A DNA stretch of 64,000 nt from assembly GCF_002807665.1 (NCBI RefSeq), contig NZ_PEAY01000002.1, positions 1-64,000 on the forward strand. The letters run 5' to 3'. The notes beneath the pieces were generated by a model, which saw nothing but the letters and a program-made list of their open reading frames with translations, did not search any database and had not been told where the DNA came from. This stretch comes from Neoalteromonas facilis (lineage in GTDB: Bacteria > Pseudomonadota > Gammaproteobacteria > Enterobacterales > Alteromonadaceae). Below, piece by piece: positions 55,980-64,000 of the stretch (its first letter is position 1; the number at the start of each line of letters is the position of its first letter). The position numbers and the translations under genes are program-made.

Positions 55980-56864
55980 TTAAGCGTCATTCCATCCGCC
56001 TAGTGCTAAAAACTCAGTCGTTGCATTATCAGGCAGTTCTATGTCGTTTTCGCTCGCATATTCGATTAGGTATTCGCCTGTTTCATATAACTTCTGCAAA
56101 TGTGGCACTAAACCTGAGCCAATGCTGTAAAGGCGACTTCCTCCCGAGGCTGAGGTATTGAAAACCTCTACAGCAGCATTTAACCAGCCGGCCACTTTGT
56201 TAGTTGAATTGCTCGCTGCTTGAGTACTTCGTTGCAGTGAGTCTGACGCTTTTTCGGTGTACGTGGCGACAGCATCTTCAATTTTAGCGGTGGTATAGGA
56301 ACCTGTTAGATAAGTGGTTATACCCAACAAAAAGAGCTTTCTCTGTTCCGGTGTAATCGAATCGATCTGATTGGAGTAACTCATAATTTCAGTACTAGCA
56401 GAGGCAGAGTACTCACGGTGTTTCTCAATTTCTTTCTCACTCATACTGGTGCCACTTGTGAGTATTTCGCGCTCTAATAACAAGGTGTCTGTGACATCTT
56501 TTAGTTCAAGAGCTTCGGCCATGCAAAGCTGCGCTCTATTTACCAATACTGCTGCTAAAGAGTAGGTATCCATAGCCTGCTTTCCTGCTTGCTCAGCACT
56601 GCTGCCCGCATTGAGTTGCTCATTTCTCGCGTAGGTATTGGTAAAACTAGTGATGTTTTCTAATGTAAAGGAATCACACATAGTTTGCGTCACTAATGGC
56701 TCATTTGCCCACAGGGGCTTCTCATCATCATTGCTACTTAGCATATTGCCAAAATTACCCAGCAAACCACTATCATCGTCGCCACCAGTGGAAGCACAAC
56801 CTGACAACCATAACAATGAAAAAACCAATAGATAACCAGCCGAGGATTTAGGTGTTGTAAACAT
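55980..56864 (-). CDS. Lipoprotein of unknown function
   Basis: A 294-residue lipoprotein (lipobox WLSGC) with an Asp/Gly-rich start and a long alpha-helical body with TYSLAAVLVNRAQLCMAEAL and SITPEQRKLFLLGITTYLTG. No family is recognised. It is the last gene of the minus operon that begins at 59099, with 29 bases to the gene before it. It is probably an outer-membrane-attached partner of the other two exported proteins. Confidence 0.75.
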   Translation of the reverse strand: MFTTPKSSAGYLLVFSLLWLSGCASTGGDDDSGLLGNFGNMLSSNDDEKPLWANEPLVTQTMCDSFTLENITSFTNTYARNEQLNAGSSAEQAGKQAMDTYSLAAVLVNRAQLCMAEALELKDVTDTLLLEREILTSGTSMSEKEIEKHREYSASASTEIMSYSNQIDSITPEQRKLFLLGITTYLTGSYTTAKIEDAVATYTEKASDSLQRSTQAASNSTNKVAGWLNAAVEVFNTSASGGSRLYSIGSGLVPHLQKLYETGEYLIEYASENDIELPDNATTEFLALGGWNDA

Positions 56865-56893
56865 GTGAAATTCCTTATGCGATTGCTTCTTGA

Positions 56894-57967
56894 TTAAATA
56901 TTCTTGCTACTGAGAATAGCAACCAGTTCTTGGGCAGCCTCCTCGGCCGCCAGTTTTAATGCGTTATTTTTCGCCATGGTTATGGTGTCGCCTTCAGCCG
57001 AGTATTGAACGGGCCCAACTTTGGCCATCGCCGCACCTCGTCGCTTGATAGACAGCACTTGGCCCGTCACCGATACGCCAATTCGATATTTCCCGGTTTG
57101 AGGGTCCTGTTGCTGTTCGTCAATATCCAATGTACCTATCGCTAAGTAATCAATAGGATCTTGCAAATTACGTAATCCTTTTAACGCGTTACTTTTGGTC
57201 GATGGCGACAGATCATTACCGGCCTCATAGTCACTTATAAAATCGTTAACGCTGAGCAGGAAATTAGTTTCTTCTTCCAGCAGAGCGGCATCAATCACGA
57301 GGTAATCAGCAAGGCTAAATACATTGCCCATGGCAACGTCAATTTCGTTTGCTGTTGACGCTCGATACAAAAGCACATCACTGTAATCAGTCTCTTGGCT
57401 GTCGATTTCGATAGTTTGTGTCTGAGACTTTGAACGCTGGGCTGTATTATCTGAACTGTCTTGTCCGATTCCCTGTTCTTTAGACTTGGTTTGAGAGGTT
57501 GATTTGCTCTCTCTTTCTTGGCGCCCCGCCACTTCTCTGGCAACGAACACAAATGTCAGGTAGGGAGGTTCGGCATTTGGGTCTCGTTCTACACTACTTA
57601 ATAGCATCGCCATTAACTTTGGCTCGTTAATACTCGCGCGCAACGACACTTCATAGATTTTACTGTCTTTATCTTGATTATCATCGGTAATGACAAAATC
57701 CAAGATATAAGCCTCAATATCGGCATCAATTTGAGCTTTTACCTGCTGATAGTTTTTATAATGCGCCGGCTGCTGTTGTGAGATGTAGCTTTCGATGACG
57801 TTAATCATCGCGGTCCGCTGCGCTTCACGTCTCTCGTCTTTATCTAAGCTCCATCCGCTATAAGTTACTCGGCCAGATGCTGTGTATTCAATCGCAAAGG
57901 CGGTACTTATACTTGTCATCATCATGATAAGTAATAGGCAACACCGAAGAATAGGGTTACGACTCAC
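56894..57967 (-). CDS. Exported LPP20/FlgT-like protein
   Basis: A 357-residue protein with a signal peptide (about 1-25). The first domain (about 27-115) begins YTASGRVTYSG and has EAQRTAMINVIESYI, a pattern like the LPP20 and FlgT N-terminal domains of envelope proteins. The middle (about 135-175) is Gln/Ser/Lys-rich and probably disordered. The C-terminal part (about 255-355) has VTGQVLSIKRRGAAMAKVGP and a KLAAEEAAQEL helix, again like LPP20-type folds. The assignment is by resemblance only. It overlaps the upstream gene by 11 bases. Confidence 0.65.
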   Translation of the reverse strand: MSRNPILRCCLLLIMMMTSISTAFAIEYTASGRVTYSGWSLDKDERREAQRTAMINVIESYISQQQPAHYKNYQQVKAQIDADIEAYILDFVITDDNQDKDSKIYEVSLRASINEPKLMAMLLSSVERDPNAEPPYLTFVFVAREVAGRQERESKSTSQTKSKEQGIGQDSSDNTAQRSKSQTQTIEIDSQETDYSDVLLYRASTANEIDVAMGNVFSLADYLVIDAALLEEETNFLLSVNDFISDYEAGNDLSPSTKSNALKGLRNLQDPIDYLAIGTLDIDEQQQDPQTGKYRIGVSVTGQVLSIKRRGAAMAKVGPVQYSAEGDTITMAKNNALKLAAEEAAQELVAILSSKNI

Positions 57968-59099
57968 GGAATATCTCCTTTTTCTGGTTGAAATCGCGGT
58001 AGCTCGATTTGCTAGATGAATGTTGTTTATGCCAAGAGGACGTAGGCTCAGACAGTTGCTCTATCAATTCGCTGAGTAACATTTCCAGAGCATCTTCATA
58101 GGCAGCCCATTCATCAATTTTCTGATGATTTTTAGATATCAATTTACCGACTGCGTAGTGGTATTTGCCGTCGATATAACTTTTTTTATTCGCACTATGT
58201 TGGAATACAAACCCTAAGCGAGCGGCGTATAGCCATTGTTTATTATAGGGTGATTTTTTAAAATCGAGCACCGAGATGCTGAAATCGTAGTCGGGCGCAG
58301 GGACGTCTAACGTGTAGATATCGCCGTTTGCGAACCTGCCGGCCATTTTATTACCAATGGCGTAGCCGCGTGTAAAAGGCAACACCGGTAAGTCATAGTG
58401 TTTAGACAAACGTGCCGTAAAATATTGTCCTAAAAATTGTGCCGTTCGAGTCTCACTTATGGTTTCGGGTAGATAGCTTCGGGCATTATCACTGAACTCT
58501 ACATTGCTCACTTGAAAGCGCAGTTTTTGCACTGCTGTTGGTGAAACCGTCTGAATCATACTTGCTGCGCGCTGGATCAAGCCGGAATTTTGTTCATCTC
58601 CTAAATACAAACGCTTAAATATCGCTTGAGCAATCTCATCTGCCCTCTGAGAAACGGGAACTACATGGTTTATTGCCATTTCAATGGGAAAGTTGGTGAC
58701 CAAACTCATTTTCTGAAAATCCATAAACAGAATTTGAGCGCCTACTTCAAAGATTAGCTTACGTTTGTCACCGATAATTTCTTCGCTGATCCGTTCTTGT
58801 TCAATGGCAAGACTAAGCACTAAAGATTGCGAACGACGTAAATTGGCCAACCCAGTATTGAGTTTAAAGTGGCGTGGCGTAGCTTCTGTCAATGCAACAA
58901 GAAACGATTGATCCAGCGTTGCTGAAGTTTGCTGCCCCTGATTTAAGGCAATCGCATGCGGAAATTGCGCATCCATTTCAGCATAATCACCCAAATACGA
59001 CACGCCAGCGAAGAATACTTCGGTCGAACGCAATGAAGGTGAGTCGGCGGCCTGAACAAATGAGCTAGCCAGTATCAATAAGGAGACAAATCCTCTCAT
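57957..59099 (-). CDS. Exported protein of unknown function
   Basis: A 380-residue protein with a signal peptide (MRGFVSLLILASSFVQAAD, cleaved near residue 17); this decides the start over an ATG 18 codons upstream. The mature part has mixed alpha/beta content (AQFLGQYFTARLSKHYDLPV, YDFSISVLDFKKSPY) and no family I recognise. It is the first gene of the minus operon and is divergent from the papain-like peptidase gene, so both operons probably share a control region (59100..59252). Confidence 0.7.
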   Translation of the reverse strand: MRGFVSLLILASSFVQAADSPSLRSTEVFFAGVSYLGDYAEMDAQFPHAIALNQGQQTSATLDQSFLVALTEATPRHFKLNTGLANLRRSQSLVLSLAIEQERISEEIIGDKRKLIFEVGAQILFMDFQKMSLVTNFPIEMAINHVVPVSQRADEIAQAIFKRLYLGDEQNSGLIQRAASMIQTVSPTAVQKLRFQVSNVEFSDNARSYLPETISETRTAQFLGQYFTARLSKHYDLPVLPFTRGYAIGNKMAGRFANGDIYTLDVPAPDYDFSISVLDFKKSPYNKQWLYAARLGFVFQHSANKKSYIDGKYHYAVGKLISKNHQKIDEWAAYEDALEMLLSELIEQLSEPTSSWHKQHSSSKSSYRDFNQKKEIFRES

Positions 59100-59252
59100 G
59101 AGCACTGAGCAATGATATTGACGGCAAATGTGGTTCACCCGGATGAAGAGCATAATCCATTGCTAGTGTGATTGGATATCGTGAATAAACTATAGTACAT
59201 TTTATGTACCGTTGAAAGGCCACAAATTGCGCCGTATAGCATAGAAGATCCC

Positions 59253-60557
59253 ATGAAAACTCATAACTCTACAGGTCTTTGCTGGATTTCATTTAGTGCG
59301 CTTTCAATCGTTTTGATGGGCGGTCCAGTGCTGGCCAATGAAGTCTCAAGCCAGCCTCCGCAAGCACAGACGCAACACTCTGAGTATTCGTTACATGTGA
59401 TGCGCAAACTGTTGTCTGATATGGGTATGTCACTGCCTGACGAGTATTACCCGCCGAGTCCTTCACCCTCTCCTAATCCACAACCTAAGCCTGAGCCTGA
59501 ACCAGAACCCAATCCAGAACCAGCGCCAGATAACAAGGGAGATGATGACTTCTTTGATGAAGATGGTTTTTTTGATTCTGACATGAGCTTTGAAGATGCC
59601 AAAAAAGCGATGGAAGATGAATTCAATGATACACGTTCGGCATGGGAGCAGGAGTATCAAGAAACGGTCGCACGTTGGCAAAAAGCAAAAGAAGAATTTC
59701 AAAAAAACAAAGAGACCTATAAACAAGGGACCATTGATATTCGCGCAGCGGCACAGCAAAAACCAAAGTTAGGCAATGCATTGCAATCTAGCAGGCCGAT
59801 ATCGCTTGATAACATGAAGCCAGGCGATTTCTATCTCATTCCTAGAGCGTTAGATGTTCCCATTCAAAATCAGGCCGGTCGAGGTACCTGCGCTGCATTT
59901 ACCGGGGTGCGAGCAATGGAAACTGTTCTGTTGCAGAGTGATATTAAGGTTAATTTGTCAGAGCAGCATTTTTATTGGTTGAGTAAAGAAGACTGCCAAC
60001 AAACTCCCTGCACCGATGAGCAAAGTGGCTCCTGGTTCACCAATGGTTTAGAAAATAGTAAGCGCAATAAAGTCGGGGTTTTAACCGAAGTACACTGCCC
60101 CTATGACATCTCGACGAACCCTAAAAACGAAACACACACGCCGCTCGCTTGTCGTTTTGTTCCCGGGATCCGTGCAGGAAAAATTTATGATGGTTTAAGC
60201 AAACCGCAAGTCTTAGAAGCAATTCAGTCAAACTACCCGGTCATGGCTGGCATGAGACTTACCGATAACTTTTATGAAGACTCACTCGTTACAGTGTCCA
60301 ATATTGGGCGCTATTCAGGTAACACCGACAGCCATGCTGGCGGGCACGCACTCCTTTTAGTTGGTTTAATTCGCCTTCCCGCCGAATTGAACGAAGGACG
60401 TTTTTGCGCGGTTACTGCCAATAGCTGGGGTGATGGTTGGGGTGTGGGTGGCTTTGGTTGTTTGACCGAAAAGTGGCTCGACCGCAATAAAATAGGTTAT
60501 GACGCCATCGCCTCTGCAGTATTAACTGACAGGTTTAAGGTCAGCTATGGCTTATAA
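59253..60557 (+). CDS. Exported papain-like (C1) cysteine peptidase
   Basis: A 434-residue protein: signal peptide (about 1-28), a Pro/Glu-rich spacer (about 68-92), an acidic patch, a charged coiled coil (about 110-160) and a C1-family domain (about 195-430). All catalytic features are present: the oxyanion Gln in PIQNQAGRGTCAAF, Cys213, His365 (HAGGHALLLVG) and Asn390 (ANSWGDGWG). Several extra Cys in the domain could form disulfides. Export is likely to the periplasm or surface. The next gene overlaps it by 11 bases, so it is made together with the AgmX-like protein. Confidence 0.87.
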   Translation: MKTHNSTGLCWISFSALSIVLMGGPVLANEVSSQPPQAQTQHSEYSLHVMRKLLSDMGMSLPDEYYPPSPSPSPNPQPKPEPEPEPNPEPAPDNKGDDDFFDEDGFFDSDMSFEDAKKAMEDEFNDTRSAWEQEYQETVARWQKAKEEFQKNKETYKQGTIDIRAAAQQKPKLGNALQSSRPISLDNMKPGDFYLIPRALDVPIQNQAGRGTCAAFTGVRAMETVLLQSDIKVNLSEQHFYWLSKEDCQQTPCTDEQSGSWFTNGLENSKRNKVGVLTEVHCPYDISTNPKNETHTPLACRFVPGIRAGKIYDGLSKPQVLEAIQSNYPVMAGMRLTDNFYEDSLVTVSNIGRYSGNTDSHAGGHALLLVGLIRLPAELNEGRFCAVTANSWGDGWGVGGFGCLTEKWLDRNKIGYDAIASAVLTDRFKVSYGL

Positions 60558-61320
60558 CGCGATGTTACGACAGCCAATTACTTTTTTGCACGGACGAACA
60601 ACTACGCTAACGCTCGCTCTCGTTTTACTATGCTACTGCGCTAGCGTTAGTGCGACAGTAGAGTTTACGGTTTTAAGCCAGCGCAGTAAGGGCATTACGG
60701 AGAGCGTGGAAACGCTTAAGCAGGGAGAAGGATTATCGTTATCGCCGAATGGATTACTCTGGGCGAGAAGTAACGGTGAAGAGAGCGAATACTATGATTT
60801 TATTTGCCAGAACCGAAGTTCAGATCCGGTAACCATATCGTTCGAATTGGCTTCACGCCCTTGGTTTGAAGTTAAAGCTTCCCAGTCATGTACAGAATGG
60901 CAAGACACTGTACTTGCGTGTCCGTCTCTTCAAGCGCCGCAGTTTGTCTGTCGATTAATCGTGAAGGACCCTTCTGAAGTTCAATATGAAGCCTGGAAAA
61001 AACAGCAAACCGCAGTCAACCTTCGTTCTTCAAATGGATTGGACTGGCGTGCAACTGCTCAGCAAGTGTTTAAAGATTATTCCGCATCGATCGACTTATG
61101 CAAGGCAATACATGGCAAACAACATGTTAAAGGTGCAGTCGCTTTTACTGTAAATAAAGGCGGCAATACTCAAAATGTTACTATCGTAAAAGAAGGTGAA
61201 CATGCGACGCCTGATGGTGAGATGCCATATGCCAAATGCGTTCAGTCATCCATTCAATCTTGGAAGTTTCCTATGATTCGATTTGGGTATGAACCGTTAA
61301 CCTATACATTCAACCAATAG
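60547..61320 (+). CDS. Exported protein with a TonB/AgmX-like C-terminus
   Basis: A 257-residue protein with a signal or anchor segment (about 17-37), a central beta-rich part with two Cys pairs (FICQNRS; SQSCTEWQ), and a C-terminal domain (about 175-255). The latter has CKAIHGKQHVKGAVAFTVNK, then YAKCVQSSIQSWKFPMIRF, a pattern close to the AgmX/PglI C-terminal family. The pairing of two conserved Cys in that domain is typical of it. It lacks the long Pro-rich linker of a TonB, so it may be a receiving or regulatory form. It lies between the peptidase and the cyclase genes. Confidence 0.72.
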   Translation: MAYNAMLRQPITFLHGRTTTLTLALVLLCYCASVSATVEFTVLSQRSKGITESVETLKQGEGLSLSPNGLLWARSNGEESEYYDFICQNRSSDPVTISFELASRPWFEVKASQSCTEWQDTVLACPSLQAPQFVCRLIVKDPSEVQYEAWKKQQTAVNLRSSNGLDWRATAQQVFKDYSASIDLCKAIHGKQHVKGAVAFTVNKGGNTQNVTIVKEGEHATPDGEMPYAKCVQSSIQSWKFPMIRFGYEPLTYTFNQ

Positions 61321-61335
61321 TGAATTGACCTGACA

Positions 61336-63513
61336 ATGGTTTCACTAAAGCATGAGCTACCCATCCGGTCTTGGAAAGTATGGCTAAGTGCAATAGTGAT
61401 TGCGGTTGTTATTGGGAATATTGCTGACCATCTTCTCGATACACGGCTTGATGATATTTTTCACGATGCCGCATTAGTCCATCATAAAAGAACGCACTGG
61501 CAGGATACCGCGATTGTCGCTTTAGACAGCCAAATACCTGGCTACGTCGGGCGCAGACAGGCACTAGGCTTATTTGCGTTGGCAACAAAACGACTGTTCG
61601 AGCTTGGCGCGACCACAGTATTTTTGGATGCACGGCTGTATGAGCCAACTAATAACCTTTATTTTGCAAACTGTGTATCAACCTATCGCGACGCTGGCTT
61701 TCCTCATCAAATACAATGGGATGACTCACCGAATCGAGCGGTTTTCGCAGATTTGACGACAGCCCAGTTTGAACGCTTTTACATTGCCAACCCAAGTTTT
61801 TTGCAACAAAGCAGTTTGGAAGTGGCGCTCCTTTTACAAGCCTACTTCGGCGAACAGTTAATCCCTGCAGATTTTATTGAACTATCGACAAACCAAAAGC
61901 TACAGGAACGTCTATTTGCTGAAGTGACTATAGAGCCCAAAGATAATTTGCTCCTGCCCGGATTGAACCGATGGATGAATATTAATCCTGATTCAGTGGT
62001 ATATAAACTCAGTGAGAAGCACCTTCAATTTCTGGGCGAAGAGGCCAAAACTGCCACGTTGGATGTTGAACGTTGTGGACAAACAGCCTGCAAACGTACG
62101 CGTTTTTCAGAACCCATTCGGACAACCGCCATCGGCGGCGATATTCCAATATTGCCGTTAAGTCAGTTAGCGGGCTGCGTCACAGACGAACGATTGAATG
62201 ATATCCGTCCGTTTGTAGAAGATCGCATCGTCATCCTTCAGCTGAGCCAGCCAGAGGAAGCCTCGGATTTACTGCTTACCCCTATGTCCAACGCAATTGG
62301 CTCACCGCGAGAGTTACTGCATGGTCCGCAATTTATTGGCGATAGCCTTGAAACGCATCTAAATGGTGATCATCCATCGCGCCCCAATTTTATACTTAGA
62401 AATATTGTGTTTTTATTAACGGCGATTTGCACGGTTGCCAGCGCAGCTATGTTAAAAGCATCTGTTGCGCTGATAGTGCCATTAATTTGTACATTGATTG
62501 TCATTGCCTTGTGCTTTGTTTTTACTCCCATGCACCTATGGCCCGTTGTTGCTACTACAATAACCAGCATGACCGGTTGTTTTGCGTTATTGCTGGCCCA
62601 TATTACTCAAGGAACACAACAAAGTAAGTTGGTGGCGCGCTACCTACCACCGCCGGTTCGCGGCCTACTTGCCGATGCTTCGATAAAAAAAGATTTTACC
62701 AATCAACGCCACCAAGCCGCAGTATTAATGAGCGACTTGCGCCAATACACCACAATCACAACGGAATTAGAAAAGCCTGAATTTGTCTTTGATCTGATTA
62801 ATCGCTATTTCGAAGACACAACGCTCATGTTGCAAAACCAATATCACGGTTGGTTGGAGGCTTACGTTGGCGATATGGTGGTGTACTACTGGCCAGACAC
62901 CGCTGGTTATGAGTTTGAAGAGCAAAAGAGGCACTGTCTTTTGGGCGCTATTGAACTAGCCGCGAAACAGAAGGCGTTTTTTGACGCGCTAGAAACGCTT
63001 GATATCAATGCCGCCATTCCAAAATCAAAATTGCAAAAAATATCAGCGTTTATAGGCGCTGGAATTGGCGTGACTACCGGCGAGATAGTCATGGGTAATC
63101 TAGGGCCACACAGTGGTGTTCAGAAGTTCAGCTGTTTGGGCGACCCGCTCAATTTAGCCAGTCGAATTGAAGCGTTAACTCGTCACTTTAACACTGAAAT
63201 TATTATTACTGAGGAGTTACAGAGCGTTGCACACGAGCTTGGACTTAAAACTCGCAAGTTAGTTACCGCTGAAGTAAAAGGTAGGCCTCTGCCGGTGACG
63301 CTCTTTGCTATGGGAGAAGCCTCAGATGAACGTTTTTCTGAACAAGCCATAGACAATTGGCAGGGCTGGATCGCCGACATCGAACGAGGAAAAGAACCTG
63401 ACGTTGAACTGCTTGCAGCATTTGAGAAAATCGATAAGGTGACGGTGACCGAGTGGATCAAACAAGGCCTTCTTGAAGTTCAACGCGGCGTTTTTGTGTT
63501 GACCTCGAAGTAA
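61336..63513 (+). CDS. CHASE2-domain class III nucleotide cyclase
   Basis: A 725-residue membrane protein: an N-terminal helix (about 14-32), a periplasmic CHASE2 sensor (about 35-345), three hydrophobic segments (about 352-425), and a C-terminal class III cyclase domain (about 460-640). The two metal-binding Asp residues are present (Asp467 in MSDLRQ; Asp513 in YVGDMV), as are the transition-state Asn and Arg in LNLASRIE. The Lys that normally contacts adenine four residues before the second Asp is Ala509 (EAYVGD). It could be a cAMP or cGMP cyclase with altered specificity, or inactive. It follows the AgmX-like gene by 15 bases. Confidence 0.85.
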   Translation: MVSLKHELPIRSWKVWLSAIVIAVVIGNIADHLLDTRLDDIFHDAALVHHKRTHWQDTAIVALDSQIPGYVGRRQALGLFALATKRLFELGATTVFLDARLYEPTNNLYFANCVSTYRDAGFPHQIQWDDSPNRAVFADLTTAQFERFYIANPSFLQQSSLEVALLLQAYFGEQLIPADFIELSTNQKLQERLFAEVTIEPKDNLLLPGLNRWMNINPDSVVYKLSEKHLQFLGEEAKTATLDVERCGQTACKRTRFSEPIRTTAIGGDIPILPLSQLAGCVTDERLNDIRPFVEDRIVILQLSQPEEASDLLLTPMSNAIGSPRELLHGPQFIGDSLETHLNGDHPSRPNFILRNIVFLLTAICTVASAAMLKASVALIVPLICTLIVIALCFVFTPMHLWPVVATTITSMTGCFALLLAHITQGTQQSKLVARYLPPPVRGLLADASIKKDFTNQRHQAAVLMSDLRQYTTITTELEKPEFVFDLINRYFEDTTLMLQNQYHGWLEAYVGDMVVYYWPDTAGYEFEEQKRHCLLGAIELAAKQKAFFDALETLDINAAIPKSKLQKISAFIGAGIGVTTGEIVMGNLGPHSGVQKFSCLGDPLNLASRIEALTRHFNTEIIITEELQSVAHELGLKTRKLVTAEVKGRPLPVTLFAMGEASDERFSEQAIDNWQGWIADIERGKEPDVELLAAFEKIDKVTVTEWIKQGLLEVQRGVFVLTSK

Positions 63514-63836
63514 CCAAGTTTACTGAATCGATTGCATGGCCACGGGCCGTTGTCTACTTGGTGAATCAAAGTCGACGGCTGAATTCGTTGATACTGCATA
63601 ATTGTTTCAGAATGGCGTCAGTTGTGTACCCATAGGTGGTCATGTTTCGAGCCTCCGCACTACCCATTCAAAAAGATAAACCGCGCTTCGCCTAAAAAAG
63701 CTAAAAGATATTGCTAAATTTTAGCCGCCTAAAAATAGCACTAAAACAACGAGTTAAGTTCCCTTTAGACATATGTCTAATGTTGTATAGAGAGCTAAAG
63801 GGCACACTGGCGTTTTATAACTGCCGACATATTCAC
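63514..63836. promoter_or_regulatory. Promoter region with a 16-bp perfect palindrome
   Basis: No gene is seen in these 323 bases. TTAGACATATGTCTAA (63765..63780) is a perfect 16-bp palindrome lying 56 bases before the next start codon. Perfect palindromes of this size upstream of a gene are often operators for dimeric regulators such as TetR, GntR or MarR types. No regulator gene is adjacent, so the binding protein is unknown. Confidence 0.5.
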
Positions 63837-64000
63837 ATGCAAAATCAAACCTCTTGTCGATTTGTTGTTGTGCGTAAACTATCGATGCTGCTGGGCCTTA
63901 GCTTACTTATAAATGGGCAAGTATTAGCGAGTGATCAGGTCACCATGTCTGAATTACAGATGTTAGCGCAGGAGCGCTTAACTGAGCTGTATGGTGATGA
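63837..64000 (+). CDS. Start of an exported protein (cut by the window end)
   Basis: An ATG at 63837 opens a frame of 54 codons that runs to the edge. It begins MQNQTSCRFVVVRKLSMLLG and continues into a typical signal peptide (LGLSLLINGQVLASD). The mature part starts VTMSELQMLAQERLTELYGD. No family can be assigned from so little. It follows the cyclase by 323 bases and has its own likely operator, so it may be a separate unit. Confidence 0.7.
   Translation, partial: MQNQTSCRFVVVRKLSMLLGLSLLINGQVLASDQVTMSELQMLAQERLTELYGD

Noticed and set aside
1-64000. CRISPR arrays, insertion sequences, tRNA genes, phage genes
   Set aside because: No regularly spaced repeats, transposase frames, tRNA cloverleaf patterns or phage-type genes were seen on reading.

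Overview
The window looks like a chromosome segment from a marine-type gammaproteobacterium, broadly Alteromonadales or Cellvibrionales-like; I cannot name the genus. The signs are the rph-pyrE and yicC neighbourhood, a gammaproteobacterial lexA with paired CTG-N10-CAG SOS boxes, DUF1285/DUF3014 genes, many TonB/ExbBD-type and lipoprotein genes, and moderate GC content. It opens with a 5S rRNA gene and its terminator, the end of an rRNA operon.

Bases 1-17 kb: next to the 5S gene is a 58-residue ORF (202..378, minus) with a double-glycine leader-like N-terminus. It is divergent from a very large hybrid sensor/AraC regulator whose phospho-accepting His is an Arg. Housekeeping genes follow (yicC, rph, pyrE, tusA), then an exported methyltransferase, a GAF protein, an amidohydrolase/DedA pair, a PAS chemoreceptor, DUF1285/DUF3014 proteins, a sterol-desaturase-type hydroxylase and an ABC1 kinase. 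Bases 17-29 kb: proB-proA with a 2-hydroxyacid dehydrogenase and an EamA transporter, a CPBP protease, a frameshifted solute-binding protein, and an operon of three exported proteins that includes a PDZ/hydrolase/serine-protease fusion.

Bases 29-51 kb are the most unusual part. Two gene sets diverge from a 723-bp gap. The minus set holds a one-CxxCH protein, a two-CxxCH LamG lipoprotein and a Tat-signal DUF1501-like protein. The plus set holds an HzsA-like two-CxxCH lipoprotein, two outer-membrane barrels, a TlpA thioredoxin, a DUF4266 lipoprotein ending in Cys-Gly-Cys-Asn, a DUF3570 barrel, an exported coiled-coil protein, three TPR proteins, a small exported protein, and then ExbB, two ExbDs and a TonB-like protein. 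A strong terminator separates the TPR block from the ExbB block. My inference is an energised, envelope-spanning machine connected to periplasmic or surface c-type cytochromes. Its substrate is unknown.

Bases 51-55 kb: a DUF2177 protein divergent from lexA, a TSUP permease, small membrane proteins, a probably broken small gene and a membrane-bound XRE regulator. Bases 56-64 kb: a second divergent envelope cluster. The minus set is three exported proteins, one with an LPP20/FlgT-like look. The plus set is a papain-like peptidase, a protein with a TonB/AgmX-like C-terminus and a CHASE2 cyclase lacking the usual substrate-binding Lys. The start of another exported gene runs off the end, behind a 16-bp perfect palindrome.
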